64,000 bases of DNA from Betaproteobacteria bacterium (GTDB lineage Bacteria; Pseudomonadota; Gammaproteobacteria; Burkholderiales; JAEUOS01): the NCBI GenBank assembly GCA_028292405.1, contig JAQGMJ010000013.1, forward strand, positions 1 to 64,000. The letters run 5' to 3'. Of the stretch, positions 15,405 through 24,862 are shown in pieces. Position numbers and translations under genes: made by a program. Within the stretch, counting starts at the first letter, position 1. Each line of letters opens with the position of its first letter. The notes under the pieces are model-generated. The model worked only from the letters and a program-made list of their open reading frames with translations. It had not been told where the DNA came from and searched no databases.

Positions 15405-16850
15405 ATGAAAACCCGCAATGGCGGCCGCGCCCACTGGCCGTGGGAAATGGCCCTGCTCGGCTCCATCATGATCTGCGTTGGCATGCTGGTGGTGTCGGAG
15501 CTCGGCCATATGCGCCTGCAAACCGGCTACAACCTGGCGCTGCGGGAAATGCGCGCCGCGGCGCGCCTGCAGGAGTTGCTCGGCTACATCACCGATGCCG
15601 AGGCGGGGCAGCGCGGCTTTTTGCTGACCCGGCGCGAGACTTACCTGGAGTCTTATAAGGCGGTGCTGCCGAAGGTGGCGCGGCTGGAGGGTGAGTTGCA
15701 TGAGTATTTCGAGGCGGAGGATGACCCGCTCGCGCAGCAGGACTTCCGTGCCCTGGAGGTGCTGATCGGCCAAAAGGCGTCGGAAATGGCGCTGACCATC
15801 GGCCTGGTGCGCGAGGGGCGCTCCGACACCGCGCGCGAAATCACCGGCAGCGATATCGGCAAGGAGAAGATGGACCTGATCCGCATGAAGATCGCCGGGC
15901 TGCAGCAGGCCGGGCGCGAGCGCACCACGCGCCTGATCGGCACCTGGGAGTTCAACCGCAACCTCTCGCGCTTTTCCGTGGCCATGGTCAGCGTGCTCAA
16001 CATCGTGCTGCTGGTGCTGCTGTTCCGCTGGCTGCGCCGCGACCGCGACGCCGAGGCGCGCGAGCAGCAGGGCCTGCGCGAGGAGCAGGGGCGCCTGGAC
16101 CGCCTGGTGCAGCAGCGCACCGCACAGCTCGACATGCTGGCCACCCACATCCAGCGGGTGAGCGAAAACGAAAAGACAATGATCGCGCGCGAACTGCACG
16201 ACGAGCTCGGTTCCATTCTCACCGCAAGCAAGATGGACGTGGCCTGGGTGCGCCAGCACTTGGGCGCCGAGCAGGGGCCGCTGGCCGACAAGCTGATGCG
16301 CGCGCTGAAAAACCTCGACCAGGCAGTGCAGGCGAAACGCCGCATCGTCGAGAACCTGCGCCCGACCACCCTTACCACCCTGGGCCTGGTGGTGGCCTTG
16401 CGCGAACACGTGGAGCAGGCGACGGAGCAGAACGGCTGGCAGTTGCAGCTCGACCTGCCGGACGAACGGTGGAAGCTGCCGGAGGATGCGTCGATCGCGC
16501 TGTTCCGCATCGCCCAGGAGTCGCTGAACAACGCGGCGAAATACGCGGCGGCGAAAAACATCCGCGTTCGCCTGGAAGAAGAAGCTGGCCGCGTCTGCCT
16601 GCTGGTGGAAGACGACGGCCGCGGCTTTCGCCCGGAAGATGCGCGGCCGCGCTCGCACGGCCTGGCGGGCATGCGCCAGCGCATGATGGGTTTGAGCGGG
16701 TCGCTCGAAGTGGTGAGCCAGCCGGGACAAGGCACGCAGGTGCGCGCGACCTTGCCGCTGGCGGCGGTACCAGCCGTGACGGCCGGGGTGGCGCCGGCCG
16801 GCGAAAATGCGCTGTCTTTCGCCGCGGCGGCGCAGGCGCGGGCGCGCTGA
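15405..16850 (+). CDS. CHASE3-type sensor histidine kinase (HisKA_3)
   Basis: The 481-residue kinase has a first transmembrane helix (WEMALLGSIMICVGMLVVSE), a periplasmic CHASE3-like helical region with DAEAGQRGFLLT, a second helix (FSVAMVSVLNIVLLVLLF), a coiled coil, the HisKA_3 box with phospho-His in ARELHDELGS, and an ATPase with ESLNNAAKYA and DDGRGF. NarL-type partners are expected for this class; one lies divergently at 14219. The C-terminal 30 residues are Ala-rich and probably unstructured. The signal it senses is not evident. Confidence 0.93.
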   Translation: MKTRNGGRAHWPWEMALLGSIMICVGMLVVSELGHMRLQTGYNLALREMRAAARLQELLGYITDAEAGQRGFLLTRRETYLESYKAVLPKVARLEGELHEYFEAEDDPLAQQDFRALEVLIGQKASEMALTIGLVREGRSDTAREITGSDIGKEKMDLIRMKIAGLQQAGRERTTRLIGTWEFNRNLSRFSVAMVSVLNIVLLVLLFRWLRRDRDAEAREQQGLREEQGRLDRLVQQRTAQLDMLATHIQRVSENEKTMIARELHDELGSILTASKMDVAWVRQHLGAEQGPLADKLMRALKNLDQAVQAKRRIVENLRPTTLTTLGLVVALREHVEQATEQNGWQLQLDLPDERWKLPEDASIALFRIAQESLNNAAKYAAAKNIRVRLEEEAGRVCLLVEDDGRGFRPEDARPRSHGLAGMRQRMMGLSGSLEVVSQPGQGTQVRATLPLAAVPAVTAGVAPAGENALSFAAAAQARAR

Positions 16851-16973
16851 AGGCGGTGCGTTGTCGGTGCATTCCCACAGCACTATCGGATGCGCGCAGC
16901 TAGCAGGTCGCCGGACGAGGGGTAAGAATCATTTCATCCCCAACCGGCAGTTCAGCCAACCTGGAGCTGAATC

Positions 16974-17534
16974 ATGCAAACCCTTACCCGTAGCTTCAAC
17001 CTGATCCTGATCGTGATCCTGCTGGGCATGATCTTTACCTCCTACGGTTGCAGCAAGGCTGATGACAACGGCGAGACCGTGGGTCAGAAGCTGGACCGCA
17101 GCGTCGACAAGACCAGTGCCGCCGCCGACCAGGCCGGCCGCCAGATCGAAGATGCGGCGCGCCAGGCGGACCGGAAAATCCAGCGGGAAGCGAACAAGGC
17201 CGAGGACAAATTCAAGGACGCCACCGCTTCGATGCGCGACAACAGCGCCGACAAGAGCGGCACCCGGAACGACACCAAGGGCGAGATCGCCACCGTGGTC
17301 GACGATTCGGCGATTACCGCTTCGGTCAAGGCGGACATGCTGAAGGACCCGGCCTTGAGCGTGATGACGGTCGATGTCAGTACCGACCGCGGCGAGGTGA
17401 CGCTCAAGGGCAGCGTAAAAAACGCGGCGGCCAAGCGCCGCGCCGAAGAGGTGGCGCACAATGTCTCGGGCGTACAGAAGGTGAACAACGAATTGCAGGT
17501 GGCGGCAAACGACAAGAGCGCAAGCGCGGGCTGA
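16974..17534 (+). CDS. BON-domain exported/lipoprotein-like protein
   Basis: The 186-residue protein has a hydrophobic leader (FNLILIVILLGMIFTSYGC) ending in a Cys, with a poor lipobox, so lipidation is uncertain. A highly charged Lys/Asp/Ala helical region with repeats like ADQAGRQIEDAARQADRKIQ follows, and then a BON domain (DDSAITASVKADMLKDPAL, VDVSTDRGEVTLKGSV, VSGVQKVNNEL). OsmY-like BON proteins act in the periplasm under envelope or osmotic stress. A good terminator follows. It is probably a single-gene unit beside the two-component system. Confidence 0.88.
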   Translation: MQTLTRSFNLILIVILLGMIFTSYGCSKADDNGETVGQKLDRSVDKTSAAADQAGRQIEDAARQADRKIQREANKAEDKFKDATASMRDNSADKSGTRNDTKGEIATVVDDSAITASVKADMLKDPALSVMTVDVSTDRGEVTLKGSVKNAAAKRRAEEVAHNVSGVQKVNNELQVAANDKSASAG

Positions 17535-17554
17535 TCCCGCGGTTGGGAAAATGC

Positions 17555-17585
17555 AAAGGCGCGGGTTTTCCCGCGCCTTTTTGTT
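17555..17585 (+). terminator. Terminator of the BON-domain gene
   Basis: AAAGGCGCGGG at 17555-17565, loop TTTT, then CCCGCGCCTTTTTG. The stem is long and GC-rich with a T-run, and lies between convergent genes. Confidence 0.88.
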
Positions 17586-17610
17586 TGCCGGCGGCGCGCG
17601 TGGTGACGCG

Positions 17611-18855
17611 CTAGAGGAACATTTCCATCAGGTCGTTCAGGTAGCGCATGCCGCGCTCGGTGGGCGCGATGCGCGCGTGGTCGCGCGTGAGCAGGCCGCG
17701 CGCTTCGGCGGCGTCGAGCTCGCGGCCGATGGCGGAGATCGGCAGGCCAGTGCGTTCGGTGAAGAGCGAGGTTTCGAAGCCGGCTGTCAGGCGCAGGGCG
17801 TTGAGCATGAACTCGAAGGGCAGCTCCTTGCGCGCAACTTCGCGCTCTTCGGCCAGCGGCGCGTCGGCCTCGCAGCCGGCCATATAGCCTTCGGGATTTT
17901 TCAGCTTGGTGGTGCGCAGCACGCGGTGGGCGAAGGAGAGCTTGCCGTGGGCGCCGGCGCCCAGCCCGAGGTAGTCGCCGAAGCGCCAGTAGTTGGTGTT
18001 GTGGCGGCTCATGCGGTTGGGCTGCGCGTAGGCCGAGGTTTCGTAGTGGGTGTAACCGGAGCCGGCGAGGGCTTCTTCGATCATCTGCTGCATGTCGGCG
18101 GCGGCGTCGTCGTCCGGCAGCTTGGGCGGGTATTTGGCGAAGTAGGTGTTGGGCTCAAGGGTGAGGTGGTAGACCGAGAGATGCGGCGGCCGATACCCAA
18201 GCGCGATGGCGAGGTCGGCGCGCAGTTGCTCCAGGCTTTGCCCGGGCAGGGCGTACATCAGGTCGAGGTTGAAATTGTCGAAGTGGGCGGCGGCGATTTC
18301 TACGGCGCGGCGGGCTTGGTCGGCGTCGTGGATGCGGCCGAGGGCCTTGAGGTGTTCGGGGTTGAAGCTCTGGATGCCGATGGAGAGGCGGTTGGCGCCG
18401 CTGGCGCGGTAGGAACGGAATTTTTCGGCTTCGAAGGTGCCGGGGTTGGCCTCCAGGGTGATCTCGATGTCGGCGTCGAACTGCAGGCGCGCGCGCAGCT
18501 CGCCCATCAGGCGGTCGAAGCCGGCGGCGGACATCAGGCTGGGGGTGCCGCCGCCGAAAAAAATGCTATGGATGCGCCGGCCCCAGATCAGGGGCAGGGA
18601 GAGCTCGAGGTCGCGCACCAGGGCGTTGAGGTAGCGCTCTTCGGCGGCGGGTTTGTCGGCATCGACCGCGTGCGAGTTGAAGTCGCAGTAGGGGCACTTG
18701 CGCACGCACCAGGGGTAGTGGACGTAGAGCGAGAGCGGCGGCAGGGCGGCGAGGGTGATGCCGCCCGGCTGGGCGTGGGCGGCGACAGCGCCGCGATGAG
18801 ATTGGCCAGCCGGGTTTGCCTGACCGGCGGCGGGCTTGATGGGGATGATGGTCAC
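17611..18855 (-). CDS. hemW: HemW-like radical SAM protein
   Basis: The 414-residue radical SAM protein has the cluster motif C-x3-C-x2-C in WCVRKCPYCDFNSH, the GGGTPS motif, a SAM-binding EANPGT region and the GIQSFN and NLDLMYALPGQ segments of the HemN/HemW family. It lacks the N-terminal extension of true HemN and fits HemW, which transfers heme to respiratory proteins. The start is set at GTG 18855, just after the rdgB stop; an upstream Arg-rich extension is not homologous. It is the last gene of rph-rdgB-hemW, a common betaproteobacterial order. Confidence 0.93.
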   Translation of the reverse strand: MTIIPIKPAAGQANPAGQSHRGAVAAHAQPGGITLAALPPLSLYVHYPWCVRKCPYCDFNSHAVDADKPAAEERYLNALVRDLELSLPLIWGRRIHSIFFGGGTPSLMSAAGFDRLMGELRARLQFDADIEITLEANPGTFEAEKFRSYRASGANRLSIGIQSFNPEHLKALGRIHDADQARRAVEIAAAHFDNFNLDLMYALPGQSLEQLRADLAIALGYRPPHLSVYHLTLEPNTYFAKYPPKLPDDDAAADMQQMIEEALAGSGYTHYETSAYAQPNRMSRHNTNYWRFGDYLGLGAGAHGKLSFAHRVLRTTKLKNPEGYMAGCEADAPLAEEREVARKELPFEFMLNALRLTAGFETSLFTERTGLPISAIGRELDAAEARGLLTRDHARIAPTERGMRYLNDLMEMFL

Positions 18856-18869
18856 GGCAAAGCGTCGCT

Positions 18870-19463
18870 CTACAGCGGCTGCTCTCCTAGCAGCAAGGCG
18901 AGGCGCTGCAGGGCGAGGGCGCGGTGGCTGATTTTGTTTTTCAGTTCGGGTGCTAGTTCGGCGGCGGTGAGGCCTTGCGCAGGCAGAAAGAAATAAGGGT
19001 CGTAGCCGAAGCCGCCGGCGCCGCGCGCGCTGAGCGCGACTTCGCCGTGCCACACGCCTTCGGCTATCAGCGGCTGCGGGTCGTTCTCGTGGCGCACCAG
19101 GACGAGGGCGGCGTAGTAGTAGGCGCGGCGATTTTTTTCGCTGGCCAGCGCCGCGACCAGCTTCTGGTTGTTGCGCTCGTCGGATTTCGGTTCGCCGCCA
19201 TAGCGCGCGGAGAGCACGCCGGGGGCGCCGCCCAGGGCTTCGACGCAGATGCCGGAGTCGTCGGCGAGCGCGGCCATGCCGGTGTGGCGGGCGGCGTTGC
19301 GCGCCTTGGTCAGCGCGTTTTCGACGAAGGTGGGGTAGGGCTCTTCGGCTTCGGGGACGTTGAACTGCGATTGCGGCACCGGCTCGACTCCGAAGGGGGC
19401 GAGGATGGCGGCGATCTCGCGGATCTTGCCGGCGTTGTTGGAGGCAATGACGATCTGCTTCAT
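18870..19463 (-). CDS. rdgB: RdgB/HAM1 non-canonical purine NTP pyrophosphatase
   Basis: The 197-residue enzyme cleaves dITP, ITP and XTP to the monophosphate. Its N-terminus IVIASNNAGKIREI, the FVENALTKAR segment, ADDSGICVEALGG and GGFGYDPYFF are the family signatures. Full length. It lies between rph and hemW, and likely shares their mRNA. Confidence 0.97.
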   Translation of the reverse strand: MKQIVIASNNAGKIREIAAILAPFGVEPVPQSQFNVPEAEEPYPTFVENALTKARNAARHTGMAALADDSGICVEALGGAPGVLSARYGGEPKSDERNNQKLVAALASEKNRRAYYYAALVLVRHENDPQPLIAEGVWHGEVALSARGAGGFGYDPYFFLPAQGLTAAELAPELKNKISHRALALQRLALLLGEQPL

Positions 19464-19484
19464 AGTGCTCGGGGTTTCGTTCGG

Positions 19485-20195
<711 letters not shown>

Positions 20196-20257
20196 GGGGC
20201 GGATTTTATCTCGTGCGGAAAAGCTTGATGGAACGATATGTAGGGAGGCACAGAAAC

Positions 20258-20285
20258 AAAAAGCCCCGCCGAGGCGGGGCTTTTT
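20258..20285 (-). terminator. Terminator downstream of ompA copy 1
   Basis: AAAAAGCCCCGCC / GGCGGGGCTTTTT with a short loop; T or A tracts on both sides let it work on either strand. It is nearly identical to the terminator of the second ompA copy at 31188-31213. Confidence 0.85.
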
Positions 20286-20303
20286 GCTGAACCGGGAGAA
20301 ATC

Positions 20304-20954
20304 TTACTTGGTCGTACCGACCACTTCGATTTCCACGCGGCGGTTCTTGGCGCGGCCTTCCGCGGTCTTGTTGTCGGCGACGGGCTGCTTCTTGCCCTTG
20401 CCTTCAGTGTAGACGCGGTTCGGCTCGATGCCCTTCGACACCAGGTAAGCCTTCACCGACTCAGCACGGCGGACCGACAACTTGTTGTTGTAGGCGTCGC
20501 TGCCGATACCGTCGGTGTGGCCGACGGCGATGATGACTTCGAGGTTGATGCCGGAGAGCTTGCTCACCAGGTCGTCGAGCTTGGCTTTGGCTTCGGGCTT
20601 GAGAACGGCCTTGTCGAAGTCGAAGAAAGCGTCAGCGGCGTAGGTGATCTTCTTGTTGACGATCGCCGGGGGCGGCGGCGGCGGCGGCGGGGTCATGGCC
20701 GGCGGCGGCGGGGGCGGAGGAGCAACCGCAACCTTCACCAGGTCGGGATCGCATTCAAAAATGGCCTGGGCCGGGGTCCAGTAACCGGTGCGCCAGCAAA
20801 GATTGCCGATACGCGGGTCGCCGAAGTTGGAGTTGCGCGCGATAACGCCACGCCCGTCCTGAATATATGCATCTTTGCTTTGCGCGAACACGCCCGACGC
20901 GAAACTCACGCCGACGGCGGCGAGCAATACTGCCAACCTGGTCGAAACTTTCAT
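20304..20954 (-). CDS. ompA: OmpA-family outer membrane protein, copy 1
   Basis: The 216-residue protein has a signal peptide (MKVSTRLAVLLAAVGVSFASGVFAQ), a short N-terminal domain with a Cys pair (NFGDPRIGNLCWRTGYWTPAQAIFECDPD), a proline linker of two long Pro runs, and an OmpA peptidoglycan-binding domain (FFDFDKAVLKPEA, AVGHTDGIGSDAYNNKLSVRRAES, GRAKNRRVEI). The short N-terminal domain is not an eight-stranded barrel, so it may be a periplasmic or lipid-associated OmpA-like protein. GAGGAG precedes the ATG. A paralogue is at 31235-31927. Confidence 0.92.
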   Translation of the reverse strand: MKVSTRLAVLLAAVGVSFASGVFAQSKDAYIQDGRGVIARNSNFGDPRIGNLCWRTGYWTPAQAIFECDPDLVKVAVAPPPPPPPAMTPPPPPPPPAIVNKKITYAADAFFDFDKAVLKPEAKAKLDDLVSKLSGINLEVIIAVGHTDGIGSDAYNNKLSVRRAESVKAYLVSKGIEPNRVYTEGKGKKQPVADNKTAEGRAKNRRVEIEVVGTTK

Positions 20955-21075
20955 TTTTCTCCTCTTTGCGAAGTGATTTATCCCGAACCCCAAAAGCGAC
21001 ATTCGCGGGATTATCGATTAAAAGCCTTTGCACCGCACATCTGGTTTTGCACCAAAGCGTGCCATGCGAACGCTT

Positions 21076-22395
21076 TCAATCCTGATTTCGAAGCCGATTT
21101 TGCCACAGCCGGGCACTTGATTCCAAGCTTGGAGCGTCGAGCCGCGCGAATTGTAGCGCATTTACAACATGGTTTCCGCCCACCCATACGTCTGTTACAT
21201 TTTCCCGCCCCGCCGCGTAGATCAGGTGGGAGACCGGGTCATAAACCGGTTGCAGTTGCGGCGAGCCCAGATTCACCGCGGTGATGTCGGCGGCTTTGCC
21301 GGCCACCAGAGAGCCGATTTTGGCCTCCAGGCCGAGCGCGCGTGCACCATTCAGGGTCGCGGCCTGCAGGGCGGTGTGGGCGGGCATGGCCCGGGCGTCG
21401 CCCGAGGCGCCTTTGGCCAGCAGGGCGGCCAGGCGCATTTCGGCGAACATGTCGAGGCGGTTGTTGGAGGCGGCGCCGTCGGTGCCGAGCCCCACGTTGA
21501 CGCCGGCGGTGAGCAATTGCGCCACCGGGGCGATGCCGCTGGCCAGCTTGAGGTTGGAACTCGGGCAGTGGGCCACCGAGGCGCCGTGGTGCGCCAGCAA
21601 CTCGATTTCCTCCGGCGTCAGGTGGACGGCGTGTACGGCAATCAACTGCGGGCCGACCAGGCCCAGCTTTTTCAGGCGAGCGAGCGGGCGCATGCCGGTT
21701 TTGGCGAATTCACCGGCGATTTCATCGGCGGTTTCGTGCACATGCATGTGCACCGGCAGGCCGAGCTCCTCGGCGTAGCGGACGATTTTTTCGAAGCTGG
21801 CATCGCCCACGGTGTAGGGGGCGTGCGGCGCCAGGCAGAAGGAAAGCAGGGGTTCGTGGCGCAGGGAGTCGCGCAGGGCCAGGCCCTTGGCAAGGTAGTC
21901 GTCCGGGTCGCTGGCGTAGGCGGTGGGAAAGTCGATCACCACCATGCCCAGGCTGGCGCGCATGCCGGCAGTGAGCGCCGCCTGGGCTGCCGCCTCGGGG
22001 AAGAAGTACATCTCGTTCATGCAGGTGATGCCGCCGCGGAGCATTTCGGCGCAGGCCAGCTCGGTGCCGGCACGCACGAACTCGGCGCTGACGTGTTTCG
22101 CCTCGGCCGGCCAGATATGGTCGTGCAGCCAGTCCATCAGCGGCAGGTCGTCGGCCATGCCGCGCATCAGGGTCATCGCGGCGTGGGTGTGCAGGTTGAT
22201 CAGGCCGGGAATCAGCACGTGATCGGGCAGGACCACATGCGCGGCTGCTGCATAGCGGACATGCGCTTCCGGCGTCGGCAGCACGGCGGCGATCAGGCCG
22301 TTGTGGATGGCGACGCTGTGATGCTCCAGCACCGTGCCAGCGGGTTCGACCGGCACCACCCAGCGGGCGTCGATCAGGGTATCGATGGATTGCAT
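21076..22395 (-). CDS. TRZ/ATZ-family amidohydrolase (MtaD-like deaminase)
   Basis: The 439-residue amidohydrolase has the metal motif HTHAAMTLMRG, further metal histidines in HVHETADE and AVHAVHL, CPSSNLKLASG and the catalytic Asp in GTDGAASNN. This motif set matches S-adenosylhomocysteine/5'-methylthioadenosine deaminases (MtaD); other TRZ/ATZ members act on guanine, cytosine or s-triazines. In relatives mtaD sits near ubiG and gyrA, so it is probably core and not part of the adjacent cluster. It is divergent from that cluster's MFS gene. The start at MQSIDTLIDA is chosen because upstream sequence has no family similarity. Confidence 0.85.
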   Translation of the reverse strand: MQSIDTLIDARWVVPVEPAGTVLEHHSVAIHNGLIAAVLPTPEAHVRYAAAAHVVLPDHVLIPGLINLHTHAAMTLMRGMADDLPLMDWLHDHIWPAEAKHVSAEFVRAGTELACAEMLRGGITCMNEMYFFPEAAAQAALTAGMRASLGMVVIDFPTAYASDPDDYLAKGLALRDSLRHEPLLSFCLAPHAPYTVGDASFEKIVRYAEELGLPVHMHVHETADEIAGEFAKTGMRPLARLKKLGLVGPQLIAVHAVHLTPEEIELLAHHGASVAHCPSSNLKLASGIAPVAQLLTAGVNVGLGTDGAASNNRLDMFAEMRLAALLAKGASGDARAMPAHTALQAATLNGARALGLEAKIGSLVAGKAADITAVNLGSPQLQPVYDPVSHLIYAAGRENVTDVWVGGNHVVNALQFARLDAPSLESSARLWQNRLRNQD

Positions 22396-22690
22396 GTCTT
22401 TTCTGGTTTCAGGCGAAAAATGCGCGCTCAGCCCGCAATTTAGCAGGCCGACCCGATTCCCGCCCGATTGCATGAGACCCCGAAGCGAAAGCAGGTTGCG
22501 AAGGAGGGCTTGCAAGCCTGAAATTCCAGTGCTAGTATAAAAATTGAGACAAATATTAATAATGGTACGACACGATGCAAATTGGGCGCCTGGCAGTTCC
22601 GGCAGTCGCTTATTTTTAGTTTACCGATCCAGCCTTGCGCCGACGACAGTTTTTGCGGCGCGCTGACTGTATCGAATCAGGAGGAGGCAC
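22396..22690. other. Divergent regulatory region between amidohydrolase and MFS genes
   Basis: The 295-base gap has an AT-rich core around 22535-22570 (GTATAAAAATTGAG, AAATATTAATAATGG) in otherwise GC-rich sequence. It contains a good plus-strand promoter candidate and probably the operator of the XRE regulator encoded in the cluster, but no clear dyad was identified. Confidence 0.5.
22510..22538 (+). promoter_or_regulatory. Candidate sigma-70 promoter for the MFS-PyrK-DHODH cluster
   Basis: TTGCAA at 22510-22515 and TAGTAT at 22533-22538 are separated by exactly 17 bases. A second -10-like TATAAA overlaps. The expected transcript leader before the MFS ATG is about 145 bases. Confidence 0.5.
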
Positions 22691-23941
22691 ATGCAAACGA
22701 CTCTGGAATCTCCGGCCATGGCCGCAGGACCATCCGCTACCGGCGAGGTGAGCGGCTACGGCTGGAAGGCACTGGCCGGCTCGGCTCTGGGCTATGCGAT
22801 GGACGGCTTCGACCTGCTGATCCTGGGCTTCATGCTGCCGGTGATCGCCGCCGAACTGCACCTCAACCCGGGGCAATCCGGTGCCCTGGTGACCTGGACC
22901 CTGATCGGCGCGGTGGCCGGCGGCCTGATTTTCGGCGCCCTGGCCGACCGCTACGGCCGGGTGCGCGTGCTGACCTGGACCATCCTGCTGTTCGCCGTGT
23001 TCACCGGCCTTTGCGCGGTGGCGCAGGGCTACTGGGACCTGCTGTTCTACCGCACCGTCGCCGGCATCGGCCTGGGCGGCGAATTCGGCATCGGCATGGC
23101 GCTGGCCGCCGAAGCCTGGCCGGCGGCCAAGCGGGCGCGGGTGTCTTCCTACGTGGCGCTGGGCTGGCAGTGCGGCGTGCTGCTGGCGGCGGTGGTGACG
23201 CCGCTGTTGCTGCCGGTGATCGGCTGGCGCGGCATGTTCGTGCTGGGCATCGCGCCGGCGCTGGTGGCCTGGGTGGTGCGCAACAAGCTGCACGAGCCGG
23301 AAGCCTATGTGCGCAGCACGGCCAAGACGCAGGCCCCCGGCAACGCCTTCAAATTGCTGGTCAAGGACAAGTTCACCGCGAAGGCGAGCGCGGGCCTGGT
23401 GGTGCTCTGCGGGGTGCAGAATTTCGGCTACTACGGCATCATGATCTGGTTGCCCAGCTATCTGTCGAAGCAACTCGGCTTTTCGCTCACCAAGTCCGCC
23501 ATGTGGACCTCGGTCACCATCCTCGGCATGATGGTCGGCATCTGGGTCTTCGGGCAATTGGCGGACCGCATCGGCCGCAAGCCGAGTTTCATCCTGTTCC
23601 AGGTCGGCGCCGTCGTCATGGTACTGGTTTACGCGCAATTGAGCGATCCCACCACCATGCTCTGGGCCGGCGCGCTGATGGGCATGTTTGTCAACGGCAT
23701 GCTCGGCGGCTACGGCGCGCTGATGTCGGAAGCCTACCCCACCGAGGCCCGCGCCACGGCACAGAACGTGCTGTTCAACATCGGGCGGGCGATCGGCGGT
23801 TTCGGCCCGGTGGTGGTCGGCACCCTGGCGGCGCAGTACTCGTTCCAGGTGGCCATCGCGCTGCTCGCCTCGATCTACGTGCTCGACATCATCGCCACTG
23901 TATTCCTGATTCCGGAACTCAAGGGCGCCGAGCTCGAGTAG
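22691..23941 (+). CDS. MFS transporter (AAHS-like), candidate orotate/dihydroorotate permease
   Basis: The 416-residue protein has 12 predicted transmembrane segments, the MFS motif A GALADRYGRVR and its repeat GQLADRIGRKPS, and DGFDLLILGFMLPVI in helix 1, as in aromatic-acid/proton symporters and related organic-acid uptake carriers. It has an excellent AGGAGG ribosome site. It heads a same-strand run with PyrK-like, dihydroorotate dehydrogenase, an M20 amidohydrolase and OPRT genes, so an orotate or other acid pyrimidine substrate is likely, but this is inference from context. Confidence 0.92.
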   Translation: MQTTLESPAMAAGPSATGEVSGYGWKALAGSALGYAMDGFDLLILGFMLPVIAAELHLNPGQSGALVTWTLIGAVAGGLIFGALADRYGRVRVLTWTILLFAVFTGLCAVAQGYWDLLFYRTVAGIGLGGEFGIGMALAAEAWPAAKRARVSSYVALGWQCGVLLAAVVTPLLLPVIGWRGMFVLGIAPALVAWVVRNKLHEPEAYVRSTAKTQAPGNAFKLLVKDKFTAKASAGLVVLCGVQNFGYYGIMIWLPSYLSKQLGFSLTKSAMWTSVTILGMMVGIWVFGQLADRIGRKPSFILFQVGAVVMVLVYAQLSDPTTMLWAGALMGMFVNGMLGGYGALMSEAYPTEARATAQNVLFNIGRAIGGFGPVVVGTLAAQYSFQVAIALLASIYVLDIIATVFLIPELKGAELE

Positions 23942-23977
23942 CCCGCCATCGTTTCTTCACCAGCCAGGGAACGCACC

Positions 23978-24862
23978 ATGAACGCTATTGTTTGCGAACC
24001 GGCCGTGGCGACGAACGCGGGCTGCGCCGCCCGGGTCGCCTCGTACCACTGCGAGGTGATGGAGCACCGATGGGTGAATGCACGCTACAAATACCTGCGC
24101 CTGCATGCGCAGGCACCGCTGGCGCGCATTACCCGCTGCGGGCAGTTCTACCAGTTGCGCTGCCCGGTGAGCGAGCGGCAGCAGCCGTTTTTGCTGCGGC
24201 CGATGAGTGTCTACGGCACCGGGCCGGAGGAAGGGACGATCGAGTTCCTCTACAACGTCACCGGCGTGGGTACGCGCGCCCTGGCTGAATTGCCGGTGGG
24301 CGGGACGATGGAAATCGTCGGCCCCCTGGGCAATACTTTTGGGTTTGATCCTGCGTACCAGCGCATTCTGGTGGTGGCGCGCGGCGTCGGCCTGGCGACG
24401 ATGGCGCCGCTGGTGCGCGAGGCCGGCAACAACGGCGTCGCCGTCACCGCGCTGATGTCGGCACGCAGCCCGGCCGACCTGATGCGCGAGGAGTTCCTGC
24501 GCGGCGTGGAGGCGCAGGTGCATAGCGTGTACGACAGCGATGGCAGCTCGGCGGTAGAGCGCATCGAAATATTGTTGCGCGAGTTGATCGAAACGCAGGC
24601 GCTGCAAGCGGTCTATACCTGCGGCTCGCATCGCCTGCTGATGCTGCTCCAGCGCGTGCTGGCGGACTATCCGGGCATACGTGGCGAGGTGGCGATGGAG
24701 CAGCGCATGGCCTGCGGCATGGGCGTGTGTCTCTCGTGCGTGCGGCTGTTCGATTGCGGCAAGGAAAAGGGCGGCAAGCAGGACATGCAGTTTTTGCGTG
24801 TGTGCCGCGAAGGCCCGGTGTTTCCGATCAGCACGGTGGTGGGGGAGGTGGAATTTGGCTGA
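23978..24862 (+). CDS. PyrK-like FAD/[2Fe-2S] electron-transfer subunit
   Basis: The 294-residue protein has a ferredoxin-reductase-like FAD domain (LLRPMSVYG, the RPxSxY flavin motif), an NAD-binding segment, and a C-terminal cysteine cluster CGMGVCLSC...VCREGPVF typical of the [2Fe-2S] loop of PyrK. PyrK links class 1B dihydroorotate dehydrogenase to NAD. Its stop overlaps the next gene's TTG start by eight bases, so it is coupled to the catalytic subunit. Betaproteobacteria normally use a quinone-linked class 2 enzyme for biosynthesis, so this pair is an extra, probably catabolic or NAD-linked enzyme. Confidence 0.88.
   Translation: MNAIVCEPAVATNAGCAARVASYHCEVMEHRWVNARYKYLRLHAQAPLARITRCGQFYQLRCPVSERQQPFLLRPMSVYGTGPEEGTIEFLYNVTGVGTRALAELPVGGTMEIVGPLGNTFGFDPAYQRILVVARGVGLATMAPLVREAGNNGVAVTALMSARSPADLMREEFLRGVEAQVHSVYDSDGSSAVERIEILLRELIETQALQAVYTCGSHRLLMLLQRVLADYPGIRGEVAMEQRMACGMGVCLSCVRLFDCGKEKGGKQDMQFLRVCREGPVFPISTVVGEVEFG

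Noticed and set aside
23957..24631. Antisense frame in PyrK-like gene
   Set aside because: Opposite-strand shadow; the PyrK frame has the flavin and [2Fe-2S] motifs.
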